A DNA stretch of 35,877 nt, taken from assembly GCA_902461935.1 (NCBI GenBank), contig CABPZP010000016.1, forward strand, positions 1-35,877. Reading direction: 5' to 3'. Positions 7,352 to 15,707 of this stretch are shown in pieces. Position 1 is the stretch's first letter. Every line of letters begins with the position of its first letter. Made by a program: the position numbers and the translations under genes. The stretch is from Merdicola sp905200315 (lineage in GTDB: Bacteria; Bacillota; Clostridia; TANB77; CAG-508). The notes under the pieces were generated by a model, which worked only from the letters and a program-made list of their open reading frames with translations, ran no database searches and was not told the DNA's origin.

Positions 7352-7507
7352 TTATAATACTGTATTAATTGTATTTGTATTTTTTTCTTTATCATTTTTA
7401 TAATTTTCTTCATAATATTTATAACCTGAAACACCTGCTATAGCAATTAATATTAATATTGTTATAACAACTATTATTAAATTTGCTTTTTCTACTGGTT
7501 TGCTCAT
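7352..7507 (-). CDS. Small single-span membrane protein, 51 residues, function unknown
   Basis: An uninterrupted frame from ATG at 7507 to TAA at 7352. It is preceded by AAGGAGATAATAA, a strong ribosome binding site. The product begins MSKPVEKANL, has one hydrophobic segment (residues about 9-28, rich in Ile, Leu and Val), then a charged tail with YKYYEENYKNDKEK. It starts 13 bases after the xseA stop. I do not recognise a family. Position, ribosome binding site and a clean membrane profile argue that it is real and cotranscribed with xseA. Confidence 0.75.
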   Translation of the reverse strand: MSKPVEKANLIIVVITILILIAIAGVSGYKYYEENYKNDKEKNTNTINTVL

Positions 7508-7520
7508 TTATTATCTCCTT

Positions 7521-8708
7521 TTAAATTATTTTAGCTTTCGTTGTTCCTTCATATAATTTTATATTTACTTCGTCTCCGATATTCAATTCTTTTTTACTTT
7601 TTATTATTTTTCCGTTTTTCTCCATAATAGAATATCCTCTTGATAGTGTTTTTAATGGACTTAAAGCATCTATTTTTTCTACCACATTTTGAAATTCGGA
7701 ACGTTTTTGCATTATTTTTAGTTTAAACTTATTCTCTATATTTTTTGTTTGTGTATCAACATGCAAATAACTTTCATTTATTCTTTGTAACGGTTCTTTA
7801 AACACTCTTCTTGTCATACATTTTTCGTATTTTAGTCTTTTATATTCTACTTGTTTTTTTAATGCTACCTTATATCTATTATTATATGAGCTTAGTTTTA
7901 TTTTTAGTTCATCTATATCTGGTACTGCAAGTTCTGCCGCTGCAGATGGTGTTGGTGCTCTTAAATCTGCAACAAAATCTGAAATTGAGAAATCTGTTTC
8001 ATGTCCTACTGCAGATATAACTGGTAATTCTGAGTTGTAAATTGCTCTTGCTACAATTTCTTCATTAAATGGCCATAAATCTTCTAATGAACCTCCTCCT
8101 CTAGCTACAATTATAATATCTGCTAAATTTCTCTCGTTCATTAAATTTATAGCATCTGCAATTTTCTTACTTGCTCCTTCTCCTTGAACAGGAACAGGCA
8201 ATAATTTTATATATACATTTGGATTTCTACGAGTAGATACATTTATTATATCTCGTATTACAGAACCTGTTTCAGAGGTTAATACACCTATTCTTTTTGA
8301 ATATAATGGTATTTTCTTTTTGTGAGATACTGCAAACAATCCCTCTTCACTTAATTTTGCTTTTAGTTTTTCATATTCTTTGTATAAATCTCCTATGCCT
8401 TCTTGTTGCATTGCCTTACAGTATATTTGATAAACTCCATCTCTTTCAAAAACAGAAACTGTTCCTAAAACAATAACACTCATTCCATCTTTTGGAACAA
8501 AATTCAAATGTGGTGTATAGCTTTTGAACATTATACATTTTATTAATGAATTATTGTCTTTTAATGTAAAATACATATGTCCTGTATAGTGATGTTTGAA
8601 ATTAGATATTTCACCTTTAATTAATACATTGTTTAAATATTCATCTTGATCAACTTTATTTTTTATGTATTTATTAAGCTGACTTACACTTATTGGCTCT
8701 GGCTTCAT
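7521..8708 (-). CDS. xseA: Exodeoxyribonuclease VII large subunit
   Basis: About 395 residues. An N-terminal OB-fold (ISVSQLNKYIK; ISNFKHHYTGHMYFTLKD) is followed by the catalytic core with RIGVLTSETGSVIRDIINV, DIIIVARGGGSLEDLWPFN and AVGHETDFSISDFVADLRAPTPSAAAE (quoted here in parts of the conserved block), then a coiled-coil arm and a C-terminal LSRGYSIM segment. It is the catalytic subunit of exonuclease VII. A GTG four codons upstream gives a longer frame, but GGAGG lies between that GTG and the ATG at 8708, which therefore is the likely start. It begins just after the nusB stop, so the two are translationally close. Confidence 0.94.
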   Translation of the reverse strand: MKPEPISVSQLNKYIKNKVDQDEYLNNVLIKGEISNFKHHYTGHMYFTLKDNNSLIKCIMFKSYTPHLNFVPKDGMSVIVLGTVSVFERDGVYQIYCKAMQQEGIGDLYKEYEKLKAKLSEEGLFAVSHKKKIPLYSKRIGVLTSETGSVIRDIINVSTRRNPNVYIKLLPVPVQGEGASKKIADAINLMNERNLADIIIVARGGGSLEDLWPFNEEIVARAIYNSELPVISAVGHETDFSISDFVADLRAPTPSAAAELAVPDIDELKIKLSSYNNRYKVALKKQVEYKRLKYEKCMTRRVFKEPLQRINESYLHVDTQTKNIENKFKLKIMQKRSEFQNVVEKIDALSPLKTLSRGYSIMEKNGKIIKSKKELNIGDEVNIKLYEGTTKAKII

Positions 8709-8722
8709 TTGTTCCTCCACAA

Positions 8723-9121
8723 TTATTCTTTAACTATGTTTGCTAAAACTCCATTTACAAATGATGAAGATTTATCTTCTCCATATTTTTTTGCAAGTTC
8801 TACTGCTTCATTAATTGCAACTTTAAATGGAGTTTCTGTATATAAAATTTCGTATATAGCTACTTTTAGTATAGCAATTTCAACTTTTGAAACTCTACTT
8901 AAATTCCAATCTTTTTTTAAATTGCTAGATATTTTTTCTTCTATTTCTTTGTTATTTTCTATAATTCCATTAGCCATGCTTTTTAAATATTTTTCTACGT
9001 TGTTGTCTCCATTGTTATTATTTTCAACAAATAATTCAACTGTTTCGGCATCATATTGTTTTTGAATTTCTAAACTATATATTAATTTGAAAGCTAGTTC
9101 TCTTTTAGATGATCTGTCCAT
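8723..9121 (-). CDS. nusB: Transcription antitermination factor NusB
   Basis: 132 residues, all helical. It begins MDRSSKRELAFKLIYSLEIQ and ends FVNGVLANIVKE, the classical NusB start and end patterns, with EAVELAKKYG before the end. NusB pairs with NusE (S10) on boxA RNA during rRNA transcription. It is preceded by AGAGAGGT. It lies 12 bases downstream of the DUF2273 gene. The order asp23, nusB, xseA, xseB is common in Firmicutes. Confidence 0.94.
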   Translation of the reverse strand: MDRSSKRELAFKLIYSLEIQKQYDAETVELFVENNNNGDNNVEKYLKSMANGIIENNKEIEEKISSNLKKDWNLSRVSKVEIAILKVAIYEILYTETPFKVAINEAVELAKKYGEDKSSSFVNGVLANIVKE

Positions 9122-9133
9122 TTTTACCTCTCT

Positions 9134-9337
9134 TTACATTCTATCTATAAAATTTTTTAATTTTTCTTTTACTTCATATTTATTCTTTTGAATATAATTT
9201 CCTCCAAACATTCCAATACAAATTAATATAATTCCAACTATTAATTTATATAGGCCTGTACATAAAATTAATATTGCAACAATTGCTCCAATTATTGCTC
9301 CTCCAAATTCTGACATAAATTTTTTGAAACCATCCAT
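9134..9337 (-). CDS. DUF2273 small integral membrane protein
   Basis: 67 residues beginning MDGFKKFMSEFGG, with two hydrophobic helices (about 11-29 and 32-50) and a basic C-terminal tail. This matches the DUF2273 family normally found next to Asp23 and AmaP. The frame is open further upstream to 9379, but GGAGGTATTAATT directly precedes the ATG at 9337. The function is not established; a role as partner or membrane anchor for Asp23-type proteins is inferred from context. Confidence 0.85.
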   Translation of the reverse strand: MDGFKKFMSEFGGAIIGAIVAILILCTGLYKLIVGIILICIGMFGGNYIQKNKYEVKEKLKNFIDRM

Positions 9338-9373
9338 AATTAATACCTCCATTTGTTTTTTATAGCAATGTAC

Positions 9374-9394
9374 GGACAATGCCTAACATTGTCC
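9374..9394. other. Intergenic hairpin between amaP and the DUF2273 gene
   Basis: Perfect 8-bp stem GGACAATG/CATTGTCC with loop CCTAA. No T-run follows on the minus strand, so it is more likely an RNA processing or stability element than a terminator. It lacks the CCCCTACA tail of the palindromic repeat family. Confidence 0.5.
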
Positions 9395-9407
9395 ATACCA
9401 TACATAA

Positions 9408-9965
9408 TTATTTTAATTCTTGTTTATCTTCAGAAGCTATATTTCTTATTTTTATATTTACCTCTTTAACATCTAAATCTGCTGTTTTCTTAATTGCTTC
9501 TTTAATTCTGTTTTGTAAATTAACAGATAAATCTTTTATAACTGCATTTGGTCTTACAAATAATTCAACATAAACTCTTAAATTACTTTCTTTGTCTAAA
9601 ACAACTCTTGTTGTAACATTTTCTGTACTTTCAAATCCTTTTGCAACACCATTTACAATGTTAACTAATGTTTCTTTTGATACTATTAATTTTCCATTAT
9701 CATTTTCAAGTAATACACCATTTCCACTTTTAACAGAATCTTTACTTGAAGAATTGAAAAATATACATTTTATTGCTAAAAGAATAAATACTACAGAAAC
9801 TCCTAATAAAATATTGCTATATGTGCTATTATTAAGTATTTGATTTGCAAATGTATTTACTGTTCCTAAACGTAACCATCCAAAAACTAATAGGCAATTT
9901 ACAACAGAAATTACTATCATTACTATTGAAAATATTACTAAAGATATTTTTTCTAAAAATTTCAT
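9408..9965 (-). CDS. amaP: Alkaline shock response membrane anchor protein AmaP
   Basis: About 185 residues. Two transmembrane helices (about 5-28 and 49-68) form a hairpin at the N terminus, followed by an Asp23-like domain with GKLIVSKETLVNIVNGVAKG and VELFVRPNAVIKDLSVNLQN. AmaP recruits Asp23 to the membrane. Codons upstream of 9965 are open, but GGAGGAAACAAAT favours the ATG at 9965. It is cotranscribed after the asp23-like gene. Confidence 0.88.
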   Translation of the reverse strand: MKFLEKISLVIFSIVMIVISVVNCLLVFGWLRLGTVNTFANQILNNSTYSNILLGVSVVFILLAIKCIFFNSSSKDSVKSGNGVLLENDNGKLIVSKETLVNIVNGVAKGFESTENVTTRVVLDKESNLRVYVELFVRPNAVIKDLSVNLQNRIKEAIKKTADLDVKEVNIKIRNIASEDKQELK

Positions 9966-9993
9966 ATTTGTTTCCTCCATCATCTTTTGTTAA

Positions 9994-10431
9994 TTATTGT
10001 TCTTTATTTTCTTCTACTTCTGGTGAATTTTCTTTTTCGTCATCATCTGAAGTGTGAACACCTTGAACATGTACATTTACTTCTAATACTTTTAATCCTG
10101 TCATATTTTCTACGGCTTTTTTAACTCTATTTTGAATTTCAAAGGCTATATCTGGAATTCTTGTACCGTATTCTACTATGATATTTACATCAATTTTTGT
10201 TTCTTTTTCTCCAACTTCAACTTTAATACCTTTGCTAAAATTTTTCTTTCCACTTAAAACTTCTGTTATTCCTCCTGCAAAGCCACCTGCCATTGAAGAT
10301 ACACCTTCAACTTCTGATACAGCTTTTCCAGCTATTATAGAAACAACGTCATCAGAAATTTTTATTGTATTTTCAGCTGTTTCACTTTCTAAAACTTCAT
10401 TTAATTCTTCTTTATTATTATTTTCTTCCAT
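9994..10431 (-). CDS. Asp23/Gls24 family envelope stress response protein
   Basis: About 145 residues. An acidic N-terminal arm (MEENNNKEELNEVLE) leads to the Asp23 domain with IKISDDVVSIIAGKAVSEVE, GIKVEVGEKETKIDVNI, and RIPDIAFEIQNRVKKAVENM with VNVHVQGV, then an acidic tail. Asp23 proteins form abundant membrane-associated assemblies linked to cell-envelope homeostasis. The ATG at 10431 has GGAGGTATTATT upstream; an earlier in-frame ATG at 10461 lacks one. It is the first gene of the probable asp23-amaP-DUF2273-nusB-xseA operon. Confidence 0.92.
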   Translation of the reverse strand: MEENNNKEELNEVLESETAENTIKISDDVVSIIAGKAVSEVEGVSSMAGGFAGGITEVLSGKKNFSKGIKVEVGEKETKIDVNIIVEYGTRIPDIAFEIQNRVKKAVENMTGLKVLEVNVHVQGVHTSDDDEKENSPEVEENKEQ

Positions 10432-10484
10432 AATAATACCTCCTAAAATTTTATTTTTCATAAGTTAAATTTTTTCGTATTTAT

Positions 10485-10513
10485 AGTATATCAATATTTT
10501 CTAATATTTACAA
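10485..10513 (-). promoter_or_regulatory. Sigma-A promoter of the asp23-nusB-xseA operon
   Basis: TTGTAA, a 17-bp spacer, and TATACT, about 55 bases before the asp23 ATG. The same two hexamers occur upstream of priA. The -35 box lies within the last codons of the upstream DUF5662 gene. Confidence 0.68.
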
Positions 10514-11052
10514 CAATCTGTATGTTTTTTATATATTTTTTTTAAGTTATGTGGTGTTATTACTAAATCTATTCCTTTTTCACTTACTTGTGTATATACT
10601 TCTGTTAAAAAATCTTTTAAGTTGTCATTTAGCGGAGATCTGCCTTTTTCTTTTTCCCAGTATTCTAGTTGAGAACTTCTTTTCCAATTTTTACCGTTAT
10701 ATACCAGTCCTGCAGCTAATGTATCGCATACCATTTCTACTGTATATTTATATGGCATTATTGGTCTTGGAATTTTTGACCTTGGGTCGTTCCAATATTC
10801 TGGATGATGTTTATTTCTACCTTTATGATGTAACCAGGCTTTAGAATAGCCATTTGCCTTTTTTGCTGCAACTATTGGACTGCTTGTTCCTTGATAATAT
10901 TTTACAGACTCCCAAAATTCTGTTGGTGAAAATTTTGATAAATCATGAACTAATCCTCTAAACGGTATTCCTGCTTTGCAACATAATTTAAAAACAACCC
11001 ATTTGTGAGTACATACTGTATTTAAATGTTTAAATATATTTATTACTACCAT
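10501..11052 (-). CDS. DUF5662 family protein
   Basis: 183 residues. The core GLVHDLSKFSPTEF and the histidine-rich HHKGRNKHHPEYW form a plausible metal-binding set, resembling an HD-type arrangement, and these blocks are typical of DUF5662. The function is unknown; hydrolase or nucleotide metabolism roles would be speculation. The start has AAGGGGAATAC. It lies 17 bases downstream of fmt and is probably the last gene of the priA-def-fmt unit. Confidence 0.82.
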   Translation of the reverse strand: MVVINIFKHLNTVCTHKWVVFKLCCKAGIPFRGLVHDLSKFSPTEFWESVKYYQGTSSPIVAAKKANGYSKAWLHHKGRNKHHPEYWNDPRSKIPRPIMPYKYTVEMVCDTLAAGLVYNGKNWKRSSQLEYWEKEKGRSPLNDNLKDFLTEVYTQVSEKGIDLVITPHNLKKIYKKHTDCCKY

Positions 11053-11069
11053 GTATTCCCCTTTTCTAT

Positions 11070-12017
11070 TTATTCAAATTTTTTTCCTACTTCTAGTCTG
11101 TTTCCTCTTAAAAAATCACACACATTCATTCTTTTTGAATTTTCTGGTTGAATAATATTTATTTTTAATGCTCCGTCTTTTGTTTTTACATATAAACCTT
11201 GTTTTTCATTTGAAATTAAAATTGTTCCTGCTTCTTCATTTTTATTCTCAATACCATTTTCATCAGCTATTTCAACAGACCAAAACTTATATTTTTTTCC
11301 ATCTAAAAATGCATATGTTCCCATTATAGGATTTAGTCCTCTAGTTAAATTTTTAATTTCTAACGATGTTTTTTCTTGCCAATTTATTTTAGATAGTTCT
11401 TTATTAAGCATTGGAGCCATTGTATAATTATCTCCTTGTTTTGTTCTTGTTATAGTTCCATCTTCAATTTTATTTAAAGTTTTTACTAAAACCTTTCCTC
11501 CAATAATAGATAGCTTATCCCACAACTCACCTGTTGTTTCATTTTTATCTATATCAACTTTTTCGCAAATTAAAATGTCTCCTGTATCCATACCTTCATC
11601 CATTTGCATTGTTGTTACTCCTGTTTTACTATCTCCATTTATTACAGCCCATTGAATTGGAGCTGCACCTCTATATTTAGGAAGAATAGATGCATGCACA
11701 TTTACGCAACCATATTTAGGTATATCTAAAATTTCTTTTGGAAGTATTTTTCCATATGCTACAACACAAATAACATCTGGATTTAATTCTTTTATTTTCT
11801 CTATAAATTCCGTGTTTTTCTTTACTTTTTCCGGTTGATAAATTTCCAAATTTTTTTCAAGTGCAAATTCCTTAACAGGCGAATAGCACATTTTCATACC
11901 TCTGCCTTTAGGTTTATCTGGATTTGTAACAACACCTATAATTTCTTCTCCTGCCTCATAAATGCTTTTTAATGATTCTGCAGCAAAATCTGGTGTACCC
12001 ATAAATAAGATTTTCAA
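11070..12017 (-). CDS. fmt: Methionyl-tRNA formyltransferase
   Basis: 315 residues, typical length. It formylates Met-tRNAi with 10-formyl-THF (the product of fhs, also in this window). The N-terminal Rossmann start is MKILFMGTPDFAA; the catalytic region shows HASILPKYRGAAPIQWAVI, then TTMQMDEGMDTGDIL; the C-terminal domain has LRGNRLEVGKKFE. The start codon is TTG, with AGGAGG nine bases upstream. Deformylase (def) is upstream, the classical pairing. About 200 bp with a palindromic repeat separate it from def, so it may also have its own promoter. Confidence 0.96.
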   Translation of the reverse strand: MKILFMGTPDFAAESLKSIYEAGEEIIGVVTNPDKPKGRGMKMCYSPVKEFALEKNLEIYQPEKVKKNTEFIEKIKELNPDVICVVAYGKILPKEILDIPKYGCVNVHASILPKYRGAAPIQWAVINGDSKTGVTTMQMDEGMDTGDILICEKVDIDKNETTGELWDKLSIIGGKVLVKTLNKIEDGTITRTKQGDNYTMAPMLNKELSKINWQEKTSLEIKNLTRGLNPIMGTYAFLDGKKYKFWSVEIADENGIENKNEEAGTILISNEKQGLYVKTKDGALKINIIQPENSKRMNVCDFLRGNRLEVGKKFE

Positions 12018-12152
12018 AATGATTCCTCCTGATTAGTTAATGTTTTTATATTATCCAAGAAACAAATAATTTGTCACCTTATGCCATCAAAAAATTTCAT
12101 TATAATTATGTATGTGTATATTTACTTTGTTTATATCAAGAATTTATATTGC

Positions 12153-12195
12153 GGGTCGTCGAGGACGCCGACCCCTACAACATCTGACATCAATT
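12153..12195 (+). repeat. GC-rich palindromic repeat, copy 5
   Basis: Core identical to copies 1 and 4 (GGGTCGTCGAGGACGCCGAC), tail CCCCTACAACATCTGACATC. It sits between def and fmt, in the same orientation as all other copies. Confidence 0.87.
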
Positions 12196-12215
12196 CTTTA
12201 TAATATATTAATATT

Positions 12216-12692
12216 CTAATTTTCCGGTTCAACGTATTGTAAGGTTCCTGGTATTATTTTTGTAACAAACACTATTCCGTTTAAATGGTCTACTTCATGA
12301 CATATTGCTTGTGCTAGTAGTCCTTTTGCTTTTAATTTGAATTTTTTGCCTTCTCTATCTAAAGCTTCTACTTCTACTTCTTTTGGTCTTATTATTTTTG
12401 CAAATTGATTTGGAAAACTTAAACATCCTTCTTCGCATTCTTGTTCTCCTTTTTCCTTTTTTATAACTGGATTTATAAATACTATTGGACCATTATCATC
12501 GTATAAGTCTATTACTACAACTCTTTTTAATACTCCAACTTGTTGTGCTGCAAGCCCTACTCCATTTAGATGATGCATAGTTTCTATCATATCATCTATT
12601 AAAATTTGGATTCTTTCGTCTATATTTTCTACTTCTCTTGCATTTTTTTTAAGTATTTCGTCTCCTTCTGTTCTAATATTTCTTATTGCCAT
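12216..12692 (-). CDS. def: Peptide deformylase
   Basis: 158 residues. All three deformylase motifs are present: GVGLAAQQVG (about 44-53), EEGCLSF (C90 as metal ligand) and QAICHEVDHLNG (H132, E133, H136). It removes the N-formyl group from nascent peptides using Fe2+ or a similar metal. The start has AAGGGGGC upstream. It lies 13 bases downstream of priA and upstream of fmt, a standard bacterial gene order. Confidence 0.96.
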   Translation of the reverse strand: MAIRNIRTEGDEILKKNAREVENIDERIQILIDDMIETMHHLNGVGLAAQQVGVLKRVVVIDLYDDNGPIVFINPVIKKEKGEQECEEGCLSFPNQFAKIIRPKEVEVEALDREGKKFKLKAKGLLAQAICHEVDHLNGIVFVTKIIPGTLQYVEPEN

Positions 12693-12705
12693 TTTATTTG
12701 CCCCC

Positions 12706-14937
12706 TTATGATAAATTATTTGGATTTATATCTACAATTACCCTTGTGTTTTTATAATTTTGTGCATAATATTTATTTAAAAGTTCGTTTATATTTTTAA
12801 TAATCTCTTCTGTAAACCTTGTTTTTAGTATCATTCGCCATCTATACCTGTTTTTTATTTTATCTATTGGTGCTGGCATTGGTTTTAACAATATTCCCTC
12901 TATATTGTATTTTTTTAAATTCTCATATAAAAATTTTGACACTTCAACTACTTCTTTGTAAATATTACCATTTATTCCGAACATTATTATATCGCAAAAT
13001 GGCGGATATTTCAACATTTCTCTTAAATGAATTTCAGCATTATAAAATAAATTGTAATCTTGTTTTTGTGCATATTGTACACAAAAGTTATCTGGATTAT
13101 AGGTTTGAATTATAACATTTCCTGGAAGTTTTTCTCTACCAGCTCTTCCGGCTACTTGTACAAGTAAATCAAACGTTGTTTCACTTGCTTTGTAATTATC
13201 TATATTTAAACTGCTATCTGCTGCAATTACTCCTACCAAGGTTACTTTTGGAAAATGATGACCTTTAACTACCATTTGTGTTCCAATTAAAATATCTATA
13301 TTTTCTTCTTTAAACTTGTTAATAATTAATTCATGTGAATTTTTTTTTGTTACTGTATCTACATCCATTCTAATTGTTGTTGCTTCTGGAAAATATTTTT
13401 TTACTTGTTCTTCTAGCTTTTGTGTTCCAGTTCCAAAGTATCTTACTTTTTCACTTTTACACTCTGGGCAAACTTTTATAATATTTTCTGTGTGTCCGCA
13501 ATAATGGCATTTTAGCATATTTTCTTTTCTATGATATGTTAGACTAATATTGCAATTTGGACATTTTGCAACATATCCGCAATCTCTACACATTATAAAA
13601 GTCGAAAAACCTCTTCTGTTTAAAAATAAAATTGTTTGTTTTTTATTTTTTATATTTTCTTGAATTAAGTAGTATAATCTTCTACTTAGCATACTTCTGT
13701 TGCCCTCTGCTAGTTCGTTTCGTAAATCTACTATTTCTACATTTGGCAAATTAGAATTGTTTGCTCTTTTGGTTAGTTCTATTAGAGTAATTTCTTTTTG
13801 TTTTGCTTTGTAATATATATCAACAGATGGTGTTGCACTGCCTAATACAAGCGGAATGTTATTTTGTTTTGCTATAATTTTAGATATATCTTTTGCATTA
13901 TATCTTGGATTCATTTCAGATTTATATGAGTCATCGTGTTCTTCATCTATTATAATTATTCCCAAATTTTTAATAGGAGCAAATATAGCAGACCTTGCAC
14001 CTATTACAATTTTAGCATCTCCATTTTTTATTTTATTCCATTGGTCATAACGTTCTCCAACAGATAATTTACTATGAAGTACAGCTATTGTTTCCTCTCC
14101 AAATCTTGCTATAAATCTATCTACCATTTGTGGAGTTAAGCTTATTTCTGGAACTAGCACTATTGCCGTTTTTTCTTGTTTTAATACATTTTCAATTAAT
14201 TGCATATATACTTCTGTTTTTCCTGAACCAGTTACACCGTATATTAGAAATTCATTAAATTTATGTTCTATAATGCTTTTATTTATGGTATTAAAAGCTA
14301 ACTGTTGTTCTTCTGTTAATTTTCTTTTTTCATCTCTTTGTATATTTTTATGTATGAATGGATTTCTTTCAACTTCCTTTGCAACAATTTCTACAAATCC
14401 GTTTTTTTCTAGTGTTTTTACTATTGCTCTACTGGCTTCTGTAAACATTTCTATATCTGAAACTGTTGCTTCTTCATTTTCTTCTAAAAATTTTAATACT
14501 CGTATTTGCTTTTCAGATTTTATTATTTTATTTTCAATAGCATTTTCAATTTCATCTGTTTCTTTTGCTAAATATACGAAATTAATTAGCTTTTCTTTTG
14601 TTCTGTTTTCTAATTCTTTAGTTGCCGTACCCGGTGGCAACATAAGTTTTAAACAATCTGATATATTACAAAAGTATCTATTAGACATCCATTTTGCAAG
14701 TTCAATGTTTTCTTTTGAAAATGCTTTTTCTTCGAATTTTACTATATCTTTTATTTTGTACTCTGAACTTTGTTTTATATTTATTACAAATCCATCCTCA
14801 AGTTTTTTTCCATTTCCAAATGGAACTAATACTCTTGAACCAATTTTTATTTTATCTGCTAATTCTTCTGGAATATTGTAATCAAATACTCTATTTAACG
14901 TTTTTACTATACTATTAATTATTATTTCAGCTACCAT
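12706..14937 (-). CDS. priA: Primosomal protein N-prime, replication restart helicase PriA
   Basis: 743 residues. An N-terminal DNA-binding domain (VAEIIINSIVKTLNRVFDY; RVLVPFGNGKKLEDGFVI) is followed by a DEAD-like helicase with Walker A GVTGSGKTEVY (about 233-243) and Walker B DEEHDDSYKSE (about 330). A zinc module of four CxxC pairs (CRDC, CPNC, CHYC, CPEC; about 449-490) lies inside the second helicase domain, which also shows VVKGHHFP and VAGRAGR. PriA reloads the replisome at stalled forks. The start has AGGAGATAAAA. It heads priA-def-fmt-DUF5662 with a good promoter upstream. Confidence 0.96.
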   Translation of the reverse strand: MVAEIIINSIVKTLNRVFDYNIPEELADKIKIGSRVLVPFGNGKKLEDGFVINIKQSSEYKIKDIVKFEEKAFSKENIELAKWMSNRYFCNISDCLKLMLPPGTATKELENRTKEKLINFVYLAKETDEIENAIENKIIKSEKQIRVLKFLEENEEATVSDIEMFTEASRAIVKTLEKNGFVEIVAKEVERNPFIHKNIQRDEKRKLTEEQQLAFNTINKSIIEHKFNEFLIYGVTGSGKTEVYMQLIENVLKQEKTAIVLVPEISLTPQMVDRFIARFGEETIAVLHSKLSVGERYDQWNKIKNGDAKIVIGARSAIFAPIKNLGIIIIDEEHDDSYKSEMNPRYNAKDISKIIAKQNNIPLVLGSATPSVDIYYKAKQKEITLIELTKRANNSNLPNVEIVDLRNELAEGNRSMLSRRLYYLIQENIKNKKQTILFLNRRGFSTFIMCRDCGYVAKCPNCNISLTYHRKENMLKCHYCGHTENIIKVCPECKSEKVRYFGTGTQKLEEQVKKYFPEATTIRMDVDTVTKKNSHELIINKFKEENIDILIGTQMVVKGHHFPKVTLVGVIAADSSLNIDNYKASETTFDLLVQVAGRAGREKLPGNVIIQTYNPDNFCVQYAQKQDYNLFYNAEIHLREMLKYPPFCDIIMFGINGNIYKEVVEVSKFLYENLKKYNIEGILLKPMPAPIDKIKNRYRWRMILKTRFTEEIIKNINELLNKYYAQNYKNTRVIVDINPNNLS

Positions 14938-14960
14938 TTTTATCTCCTATAATTTTGTAT

Positions 14961-14989
14961 AGTATATCAAATATATGTTTTTTTTACAA
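14961..14989 (-). promoter_or_regulatory. Sigma-A promoter of priA
   Basis: TTGTAA and TATACT with a 17-bp spacer, 24 bases before the priA ATG. It lies immediately after the terminator of the upstream gene, so priA begins an independent unit. Confidence 0.78.
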
Positions 14990-15019
14990 GAAAAAGAGAG
15001 CTTCAATTTTGAAACTCTC
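14988..15019 (-). terminator. Intrinsic terminator of the 146-residue unknown gene
   Basis: On the minus strand an 11-bp stem GAGAGTTTCAA/TTGAAGCTCTC (one G-U pair) with a 2-base loop, followed by TTTTTCTT. It lies 8 bases after the stop codon at 15028. Confidence 0.9.
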
Positions 15020-15027
15020 CCTGGCAA

Positions 15028-15468
15028 TTAGTATAAATTTCTTTTTTTTCTAATTTTTTCTGAAACTTCTAAAGTAAAAAGATTCTGTTGGATAATATTC
15101 TTTTCATATAAACATTTCTTTTTTCTATCTGATGTTCTCCTTTTTTCGCTTTCTATATACTTTTCAGATGAAGAAATGTATTCTCTCCATCTTTTAAATA
15201 TTTCTTGCTCATGAATTGAAATCTCTTCTCCATAAATCTTTACTTTTTTTCTCAAATCCAAGAATTTGTATGGAAATAATATCACCTCAACCGCTTCTTT
15301 AAATATTTCAGCAGGCCTAGAAATTTTCTTTTCCATAATATTATCAATTTCATTTTTCAATTGAACTTCATCAATCTTAAAGAATTTTATTATTTCTTCT
15401 TCTTCCTTTGAAAAAAGAACAACCCTATCATTTAATGTTACTAATCCTATTTTACTCCGATTTGCCAT
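15028..15468 (-). CDS. Hypothetical protein, 146 residues
   Basis: Begins MANRSKIGLVTLNDRVVLF, preceded by AAGGAGG, so the ATG at 15468 is preferred over an upstream in-frame ATG at 15513. The chain is highly charged and probably helical, with EEEEIIKFFKIDEVQLKNE, then EIFKEAVEVILFPYKFLDL, and a basic tail with EKRRTSDRKKKCLYEKN. There is no signal peptide or transmembrane helix. I do not recognise a family. It is a monocistronic unit with a near-consensus promoter and a clear terminator, between the priA operon and a palindromic repeat, so it is probably expressed. Confidence 0.75.
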   Translation of the reverse strand: MANRSKIGLVTLNDRVVLFSKEEEEIIKFFKIDEVQLKNEIDNIMEKKISRPAEIFKEAVEVILFPYKFLDLRKKVKIYGEEISIHEQEIFKRWREYISSSEKYIESEKRRTSDRKKKCLYEKNIIQQNLFTLEVSEKIRKKRNLY

Positions 15469-15501
15469 AAAAAATCCTCCTTTTAGGTCATTAATGTTTT
15501 T

Positions 15502-15530
15502 ATTATAACACATTTTTATGAATTTTTCAA
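15502..15530 (-). promoter_or_regulatory. Sigma-A promoter of the 146-residue unknown gene
   Basis: TTGAAA (15525-15530), a 17-bp spacer, and TATAAT (15502-15507), 33 bases before the start codon. Confidence 0.85.
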
Positions 15531-15550
15531 AAAATTTTTAATTTCATTTT

Positions 15551-15622
15551 TTATTCAACTTCTTCTGCATTTACTGTGATTCCAGAACCTAAGTATTTTG
15601 TTCTTTTTTTTGATTTATTTTG
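15551..15622 (-). pseudogene. Possible 3-prime remnant of a lost gene
   Basis: A 23-codon frame ending in TAA reads KINQKKRTKYLGSGITVNAE then EVE, with protein-like composition. It has no start codon, and its 5-prime edge abuts palindromic repeat copy 6. The frame continues through the repeat without ATG, GTG or TTG until an upstream stop. It may be the tail of a gene truncated by the repeat or by a deletion. The parent family is not recognised, and chance is possible at this length. Confidence 0.3.
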
Positions 15623-15624
15623 GC

Positions 15625-15668
15625 GGGTCGCCCAAAGAACGACGACCCCCTACATCGTTTGATGTTAA
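15625..15668 (+). repeat. GC-rich palindromic repeat, copy 6 (diverged)
   Basis: GGGTCG...CGACCC arms with a rearranged middle (CCCAAAGAACGA), then CCCCTACATCGTTTGATGTT, a diverged form of the family tail. It is the most degenerate copy and lies between the unknown gene and the debranching-enzyme gene. Confidence 0.75.
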
Positions 15669-15707
15669 TTTATTCTAAATATTATATTTCTTTTTTAATA
15701 TTTTTTA

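Noticed and set aside
12960..14918. Plus-strand open frames opposite priA
   Set aside because: They are antisense shadows of a well-conserved gene, with hydrophobic low-complexity products and no ribosome binding sites.
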